This document shows, one piece after another, positions 50,491 to 55,323 of a stretch of 55,323 nucleotides of DNA. Within the stretch, counting starts at the first letter, position 1, and every line of letters starts with the position of its first letter. The stretch comes from Planctomycetaceae bacterium. Its GTDB lineage: Bacteria; Planctomycetota; Planctomycetia; Pirellulales; Pirellulaceae. Location: NCBI GenBank assembly GCA_002723275.1, contig PBNZ01000039.1:1-55323 (forward strand). Reading direction: 5' to 3'. The position numbers and the translations under genes are program-made. A model generated the notes under the pieces. That model saw nothing but the letters and a program-made list of their open reading frames with translations. It did not search any database and was not told the origin of the DNA.

Positions 50491-51949
50491 CTATTCATTT
50501 TCTTGCCTGGCGCATGCACCAGAGGGCTCAGAAGTGTTTTGCTCCTCATCGTGCTCGCTGTCGCGCCCGCTTCCAGGCGTCATTTCCCATGCACGAATCA
50601 AATTTGCTTGGATGGGTTTTGCAGCAACCGAATAAGTGCCTGATACAAATGCGAAAATGAGGTAGCTCGAATTGAAATCACCGTCTTCGTTCCAATCACC
50701 GTCGGCAAATGAGGAATTACCTTCGATTCCGTCTTTGTACTCGCCCGCTTCCAAAAACCATGATCAGGTCCGTTGGTTTGAAAACTCCGTCCAGATTGGT
50801 GTCTCCCCAGTTTGTGCCCTTTGTCGTTATCCATGCTTCTCGATCCGAATTTGTAAGTTGCCCGTCCGTATTGACGTCATATTTCCAGACCGGACTGCTT
50901 TGATTTCGAACCGCCTGAGTAAGTCGGTCGATGTCAGCAATCTCGAGCCGTTTGTTGAAATCGAAGTCGCCCGGCGGCGGACTGGAATACGTATCGCCAA
51001 GCAAGTATTCGATCATGTTGCCGGTTAACATTTTCATTTCGTTGCCGTGGACGCCACGAAATGCATAGTTGTCCCAGTCCAAGGCACCGGTATTGATCAC
51101 GCGGCTTGTCGTGGGCGTATCCTGGTACTCGATCCATCCACCGAGTGTACGGCGAGGTAGAGTTGCCCTTTGACCTTGAGCGATTTCGAATCAATAGACG
51201 TCCAAGAAACGGAAATTTGTTGAGTAGGCCGGGTCGATAATTGGAAAGCCAGTGGCATCAACGTTATCCAAGCCAAGATTGGGGAATCCGTCGAATTCAC
51301 TGGTCCACTTCATGATCATTCAGTCGCCGCGGTCAAAATTAACGCCTTCGAAAAACGGTGCCTGATTGTGGATGATCCGATAGCCACCGAAGCCAATGTC
51401 GGGGCCGCAATGTCCGCATGTGTTCCCTCTTCCTCCCATGTGGTAGTTCATCCCAATGCTCTGCAGCACGAGCGAGCTGTCCCACTGTCCGAGTATCTTC
51501 CTGGTCGTGTCACTTGGATACTCCACTTTGCGGTACATCGTGTTACAGCCCAGTATCATGACCGATTCACCTTCTTGCACGAAGCGATCGTAACTGACTT
51601 TCGCTTTCGCCGTCCAATACTCATCGTGGCCAGCGACGATGAGTAGGCGAGAATTTTGTAGCTCAGAGTAGTCGTCCATGTCTCCGTCATCGATCACGCG
51701 GTAATCGTAATCCTGTTCTCACATCCATGAATTTATCGACCGTGTTCGGAAGTGAGTATTTCTCGGACGCGCGAAACTAACGGTGGGTGTCTTCTCGGCG
51801 GCGTATTGCGTGTAAACGCTCTCCCCGCCTTTCTCGCCGTATGCATTCTCCGATAGTTTCAAATTTTCCGTAACATTCCGCACAAGAAGAAAATGGGATC
51901 CTGGAAGATAATAAATTCCGCCCACCCCCTTTTGGACGGTCCCCGACGA
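50491..51949 (-). pseudogene. Decayed N,N-dimethylformamidase-like gene with dockerin tail
   Basis: Reading the minus strand in one frame from 51949 down to about 50757 gives a nearly continuous protein: ENAYGEKGGESVY, then LLIVAGHDEYWTAKAKVSYD and MILGCNTMYRKV (typical of the N,N-dimethylformamidase large-subunit-like domain), then GDFDFNKRLEIADIDRL and GDTNLDGVFKPTDLIMVF, the planctomycete dockerin-like repeats also seen at 47061-48209. In-frame TGA codons occur at 51950-51952, 51719-51721, 51320-51322 and 51191-51193. At the A5 run 50753-50757 the frame shifts, after which GEYKDGIEGNSSFADGDW continues the repeats to a stop at 50491. No start, signal peptide or N-terminal half is present. 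It lacks a PEP-CTERM end. Confidence 0.7.
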
Positions 51950-52008
51950 TCAAGACTGAATGCCGAAATTAGGGGTAGGGCCTCGTCTGACGATTGTACG
52001 TAGATACT

Positions 52009-52024
52009 TCAGGAGGCGTCCTGA
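52009..52024. repeat. Short perfect inverted repeat upstream of the second sulfotransferase
   Basis: TCAGGA (52009-52014) and TCCTGA (52019-52024) flank a GGCG loop, 111 bases upstream of the GTG at 52135. It sits between the decayed gene on the minus strand and the sulfotransferase on the plus strand. The element could be a small hairpin or an operator; the 6-bp stem is short enough to occur by chance. Confidence 0.25.
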
Positions 52025-52134
52025 TACATCGCCGGTAGTCATGCCACGTTTAGGCAATTACTATCAATAGTTCAGGATTCTTAGCTCGACATTGACGTTT
52101 CTGGAAGTGGTTTCTTCTCGCCCCAAGTGCAACT

Positions 52135-52998
52135 GTGATTGAACTCAAGAACTCACTGCGAAAATGGTTTTATGCTTGTCGCGACAGGTATGACTTGCGA
52201 CGTAATATCATTCGTAAAAGCACGGTGAAACCATCACCTGTGCCCGATGGTTATCAGATCCAACCCCCGGACTTCATTGGAATTGGGGCGCAAAAGGCTG
52301 GCACAAGTTGGTGGCACGAATTAATCACGAGTCATCCGGAAGTCTATGACGGCATGCATATGGTTGGGCAGGTTTCTCCGTCCTACAAAAGAAAAGAACA
52401 TCATTTCTTTAATCGCTTCTGTAAACAGGAGTTCACGGACGAAGATGCTTTGGACTATTCGCGGTGGACGGCGAGGCCGAACGGGATGCTTGCGGGTGAA
52501 TTCACTCCGGTCTATTTGCCGAAGCATTGGTCGGCTTTGCTCATTAAGAAATCTGCGCCCAATGCACGATTGCTGGTGATGTTGCGTGATCCCATCGATC
52601 GTTTCGTTTCAGGAATGCGGCAGATGGCTAGGCAAATGCCAAAGCTCACCGCCTTGGACGCAGAGGTCCATTATTACCGTGGATTGTATTGTCGACAGTT
52701 GCAAGCGTGGCTGAGGGTTTTTCCCAGGTCTCAGTTGCTGATTCTGCAATATGAAAAGTGCAAGCTTGACCCGGCGACTGAGTTGCGGCGGACCTTTGAC
52801 TTCATTGGGCTTGATTGCAGATCCTCAAGCTCCTTTAACTTCAAGAAGAAAATCAATCGCACGTTCAATAAAAAGAGTTTTTCATTAGGTGAAACACACC
52901 GACGATCGCTCGTCGAATCATATCGTGATGATGTGAAACAATTGTTGGAAACATTCCCAGAGATCGATGGCAGTTTGTGGAAGCACTTCGATGACTAA
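52135..52998 (+). CDS. Heparan-sulfate-type sulfotransferase
   Basis: A 287-residue sulfotransferase. The 5'-phosphosulfate loop is GIGAQKAGTSWW (49-60), and the 3'-phosphate-binding region is LLVMLRDPIDRFVSG with R151 and S159. The KxGT-type loop resembles animal and bacterial glycosaminoglycan sulfotransferases more than the ESSGTT loop of the protein at 14362. It should use PAPS to sulfate a polysaccharide or another acceptor. The GTG start at 52135 is the only visible in-frame start and has no clear ribosome-binding site. It stands apart from the polysaccharide locus and could act on the same polymer; that is inference. Confidence 0.83.
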   Translation: MIELKNSLRKWFYACRDRYDLRRNIIRKSTVKPSPVPDGYQIQPPDFIGIGAQKAGTSWWHELITSHPEVYDGMHMVGQVSPSYKRKEHHFFNRFCKQEFTDEDALDYSRWTARPNGMLAGEFTPVYLPKHWSALLIKKSAPNARLLVMLRDPIDRFVSGMRQMARQMPKLTALDAEVHYYRGLYCRQLQAWLRVFPRSQLLILQYEKCKLDPATELRRTFDFIGLDCRSSSSFNFKKKINRTFNKKSFSLGETHRRSLVESYRDDVKQLLETFPEIDGSLWKHFDD

Positions 52999-53107
52999 TG
53001 TCATTCGCGACCACTCACAGTCCTACCGCTGAAAAGGGTACGGCGAACTGGAGAATGCCATTACAACTTACTGGCTCGATCCATGCTGAATGATTCAGCT
53101 GCCCTAA

Positions 53108-54349
53108 TTAGTTTGCACTCACACGAATGCGTTCCAGTGCTGAATGCCCCGATTTTTGAAAGGGGCGCGGCAGAGGCTGTGGCTGTTGTTTCGTGTCGAT
53201 GGTTCTGCTGCGCAAGATGTAGTTGCCAGCGGGCACTTTAGGATGCAGCACGGCCCAGTGAACTTTGGCAAGCTGAAGCGGCCAATCCTGAGGCCTGCCT
53301 TCCTCGTCAAACCCCAGGGTATCAGCTGGTATCCTGCCATCGGCAATTTCACCGCCCCACTGTTTAGGCGGCCCCAAAATCTGAGCATCGATCCAGGGAG
53401 CCGTTAAAAAATAGGGATCATCTTTCGGCCATTCGCGATCAATCGGCTGCAGCCACACCTGGACTTTATCAAGGCCCGAAACACCAACCTGGGCGTAACC
53501 CGTCATGGCGAAGGGTTCGTTTGTTGGCAGGGGATCTGGATGGCTTAATGTTGCCGAAAAGGTTTTCAATGGACTGTCGACGTCGTTGTTTCCGTTCGCG
53601 TACGTATCGTTGGCGTGAAAAAGATTCGTCAGCATGACGGTGGTTAACCATTTCACGGATTTGAAGCCGTAGGCCTCTGGAACAACCACCCGTACCGGTC
53701 CTCCCCGTTCGGGTGAGAGCCATTCTCCGTTGAGTTTGTAGCAAAGGATGACTGGCGGAAGGTCAAACGGGTCTTCCAAAACTCGGCTTGCCGACAAAGA
53801 ACTTTGGAAGCGCTGTTTGGGGTCGTCGTTGTGAAATCCATAGTAGAAGACGCGACGAAGATCGGCTGCTGGTTGAGTTAACCAGAGCAGTTCTCGTAGA
53901 GGAACACCTTCCCAGATCCCTGTTCCCAGGGGGCAGCCGATGTTCAAGCATGTCATCACCTTTGCGAATCGAACCGCTTTCGTCTCTGCTAAACGCATCA
54001 GATCTTCAAAATTGAATTCCGTGCCTTTCTCGCGTGTCAGAGGATTCTTCATCAGCGTTGGATTTTCGGGATCGCCGAGCACCTCAAGCCGCCATGTGTC
54101 GCGAGTTAAACCGACCTTTGCCCGCTCTTCCTCCGAGAGCGTGTGGGGAACGGGACGCCCCCGCGAAACATCGCGAAAGTCTTCGGCGGGTGTGAGCCAC
54201 GATTCAAGTTGATCGATCGCCTTTTGAAGTTTCGCGGGTCGATCCTGAGGGTTGCCACTCAGCGGCGAAGCAGCCCAGGCCGTTGCGCCTGCTGCTCCCA
54301 GCTTGAGTAGATACCGGCGAGTCAGTTGAATGTGTTCCTCAAGACTCAT
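53108..54349 (-). CDS. Tat-exported molybdopterin-dependent oxidoreductase (sulfite oxidase fold)
   Basis: A 413-residue protein with a Tat signal, TRRYLLKLGAAGATAWAASP (10-29). The oxidoreductase domain includes FAKVMTCLNIGCPLGTGIWE, where Cys134 is the probable molybdenum ligand, followed by EGVPLRELL, GPVRVVVPEAYGFKSVKWL and a C-terminal dimerisation-type Ig domain (from about 280) with GVSGLDKVQVW and VHWAVLHPKVPAGNY. It should be a periplasmic Mo enzyme of the sulfite oxidase family, but the segment after Cys134 departs from the common CxGN pattern, so the substrate is open. GGGAGACGG lies just upstream of the ATG at 54349. It is convergent with the sulfotransferase gene; a link through sulfur metabolism is speculative. 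Confidence 0.87.
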   Translation of the reverse strand: MSLEEHIQLTRRYLLKLGAAGATAWAASPLSGNPQDRPAKLQKAIDQLESWLTPAEDFRDVSRGRPVPHTLSEEERAKVGLTRDTWRLEVLGDPENPTLMKNPLTREKGTEFNFEDLMRLAETKAVRFAKVMTCLNIGCPLGTGIWEGVPLRELLWLTQPAADLRRVFYYGFHNDDPKQRFQSSLSASRVLEDPFDLPPVILCYKLNGEWLSPERGGPVRVVVPEAYGFKSVKWLTTVMLTNLFHANDTYANGNNDVDSPLKTFSATLSHPDPLPTNEPFAMTGYAQVGVSGLDKVQVWLQPIDREWPKDDPYFLTAPWIDAQILGPPKQWGGEIADGRIPADTLGFDEEGRPQDWPLQLAKVHWAVLHPKVPAGNYILRSRTIDTKQQPQPLPRPFQKSGHSALERIRVSAN

Positions 54350-54859
54350 ATCCGTCTCCCTGTTTTACCGCTACGAAATTCATGAGTGCGAGACCGTGTT
54401 CGCTCGGTCACAGAGCCCAACGACCAATCTTGAACGGGAGCATTGTAACAGCTATTCGATTCGATGAAGTTGCCAATTTCAGCCTAAGCGGAAGCAACAG
54501 CGTTTTTCGCGGAACCGGCCCCGGCTTCTCCTAATGGAAATGGTTCTTCTGGCCTGGTTTCGGAAACTCAATGGAGCATGGGTTCTTCGATGTGCCGATT
54601 GAAGTGTCGATCCGAACTGCAACTCCAGACGCAGAAAATCGTTATACAACGAATGGTTACGCTCCAAATGAAAAAACGGGAACGGTTTATTCAGCGTCGT
54701 TCACAGTTGACGAAACTCGTCGCCTCAACGAATTACTGGGAGATCACTCGTATTTGGATTGTCGATTGATTCTTCAAGTTAGATAATGGTGTTCTACCGC
54801 AGCGATCGATTCGCTCTCGTCGTGATTGAACCACTTTAGGCCCGCTAACTGCTCGCAAA
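54350..54859. other. Divergent gap with one doubtful small ORF
   Basis: These 510 bases lie between two divergent genes. Apart from the small frame at 54571-54786, nothing is clearly coding. Promoters for the minus-strand oxidoreductase and for the plus-strand gene at 54860 should be here, but no convincing -35/-10 pair stands out. Confidence 0.4.
54571..54786 (+). CDS. Possible small hypothetical protein
   Basis: A 71-residue frame from ATG to TAA with a normal-looking composition (for example FDVPIEVSIRT and YSASFTVDETRRLNELLGDH). No signal peptide, membrane segment or known motif. There is no good ribosome-binding site upstream of the ATG. It may be a real small cytoplasmic protein, the remnant of a larger gene, or chance. 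Confidence 0.3.
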   Translation: MEHGFFDVPIEVSIRTATPDAENRYTTNGYAPNEKTGTVYSASFTVDETRRLNELLGDHSYLDCRLILQVR

Positions 54860-55323
54860 ATGCATACGCCTCAAACCCTTATTGCATGGATGGTTGTCTT
54901 GTTGGCACCCTCCCTGATGGATGCTCAAGAAAACAGTCCGACTGCTGGAGGTACGTATCTCCATCCGAATTCCGAGCACTTCACGGATTTCCAATTTAGA
55001 AGCCCATTGCCGGAATCATTTGTTGACGCTTATCCCAAGAGAAAAGAAATGGGAGACCAGTATCTGGATTTCCTTGGAGTGATTGCGATTATCGGAGAAA
55101 CCAAAAAGCAGAGGACCGACATGAGTCGGCTGGCTCATGCATTAATGGGACTCATTGATAATGATCAGGACGGGCTGCCGGATGATGAGCATTTATGGAA
55201 TAAGTGGAAAGAAAAGGTAAACGACAGGAATCGTTTGGTGCTTTATGTCACTGAGGAAAAGGCGAAGTATAAGTCGTTCGATGGCGCACATCCCAGCGTC
55301 TATCATCAAGGATGGAGCTCTTT
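54860..55323 (+). CDS. Secreted protein with EF-hand-like motif, truncated by window edge
   Basis: An open frame from ATG 54860 runs 154 codons to the right edge without a stop, so the gene is incomplete here. The first 20 residues form a signal peptide (core TLIAWMVVLLAPSL, cleavage near MDA|QEN). The mature part has FQFRSPLPESFVD, a helix around LDFLGVIAIIGETKK, and DNDQDGLPDDEHLW, which has the D-x-D-x-D-G spacing of a calcium-binding EF-hand-like loop. Family unknown. It may be a planctomycete secreted protein with one or more calcium-binding repeats. No neighbour indicates its role. Confidence 0.6.
   Translation, partial: MHTPQTLIAWMVVLLAPSLMDAQENSPTAGGTYLHPNSEHFTDFQFRSPLPESFVDAYPKRKEMGDQYLDFLGVIAIIGETKKQRTDMSRLAHALMGLIDNDQDGLPDDEHLWNKWKEKVNDRNRLVLYVTEEKAKYKSFDGAHPSVYHQGWSS

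Noticed and set aside
1-55323. CRISPR arrays, tRNA or rRNA genes, intact insertion sequences
   Set aside because: No regularly spaced direct repeats, cloverleaf-like sequences, rRNA segments or transposase motifs were recognised by reading; a dedicated search could still find a short RNA gene.

Overview
The window looks like a chromosomal segment from a planctomycete, probably a Pirellulales-like lineage. This rests on several lineage hallmarks: a DUF1559 protein with a prepilin-type N-terminus (45968-47074), a large surface protein with an LEPR-XLL-like N-terminal motif (39109-42846), the dockerin-like plus PEP-CTERM tail typical of these bacteria (47061-48209), and an exosortase-linked polysaccharide locus. 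Base composition is near 50% GC, and GTG or TTG starts are common. No rRNA, tRNA, CRISPR array or intact insertion sequence was recognised.

Region 1 (1-625, minus strand) holds two genes for small exported proteins. Region 2 (1122-37525) is an almost unbroken run of plus-strand genes, many touching or overlapping, and is an exopolysaccharide locus of the exosortase/PEP-CTERM type. It encodes an XrtA-type deacetylase, an exosortase, a Wzz/BY-kinase chain-length protein, a giant TPR protein, an EpsI-like protein, an initiating sugar-phosphate transferase, a flippase, several glycosyltransferases, an O-antigen-ligase-like polymerase, an amidotransferase, a sulfotransferase, two further NodB-like proteins, a FemAB-type transferase, two proteins with aminoglycoside-phosphotransferase-like folds (one fused to a methyltransferase), a secreted beta-helix protein, a glycerophosphodiesterase, a GT39-type membrane transferase, an rfbB-rfbA-wecE cassette predicted to make dTDP-4-amino-4,6-dideoxygalactose, and an LPG-synthase-type membrane protein. 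The minus-strand tail of this region (37779-42846) has one more GT4 enzyme and a 1245-residue surface protein. That protein carries the same two modules as the beta-helix protein at 24853-26916, in swapped order.

Region 3 (43570-50220, plus strand) encodes a degenerate-ATPase/GNAT fusion and then a compact group: a His/Cys-rich small protein, the DUF1559 protein, two paralogous PEP-CTERM proteins that are likely exosortase substrates, a thioredoxin-like lipoprotein and a small lipoprotein. The His and Cys content hints at a metal-related role, but this is inference. Region 4 (50491-51949, minus) is a decayed gene for an N,N-dimethylformamidase-like protein with a dockerin tail. It keeps one frame for about 1.2 kb, broken only by TGA codons and then by one frameshift. 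Region 5 (52135-55323) has a second sulfotransferase, a Tat-exported molybdopterin oxidoreductase, a doubtful small ORF, and the start of a secreted EF-hand-like protein cut by the window edge.

A working model: nucleotide sugars from the rfbB-rfbA-wecE branch and elsewhere are assembled on a lipid carrier by the initiating transferase and the glycosyltransferases, flipped by the Wzx-like protein, and polymerised or ligated under control of the Wzc-like kinase. The product is then modified (deacetylation, amidation, acylation, sulfation, possibly phosphorylation and methylation). The exosortase and EpsI-like protein process PEP-CTERM proteins that may be anchored to, or glycosylated with, the same polymer.
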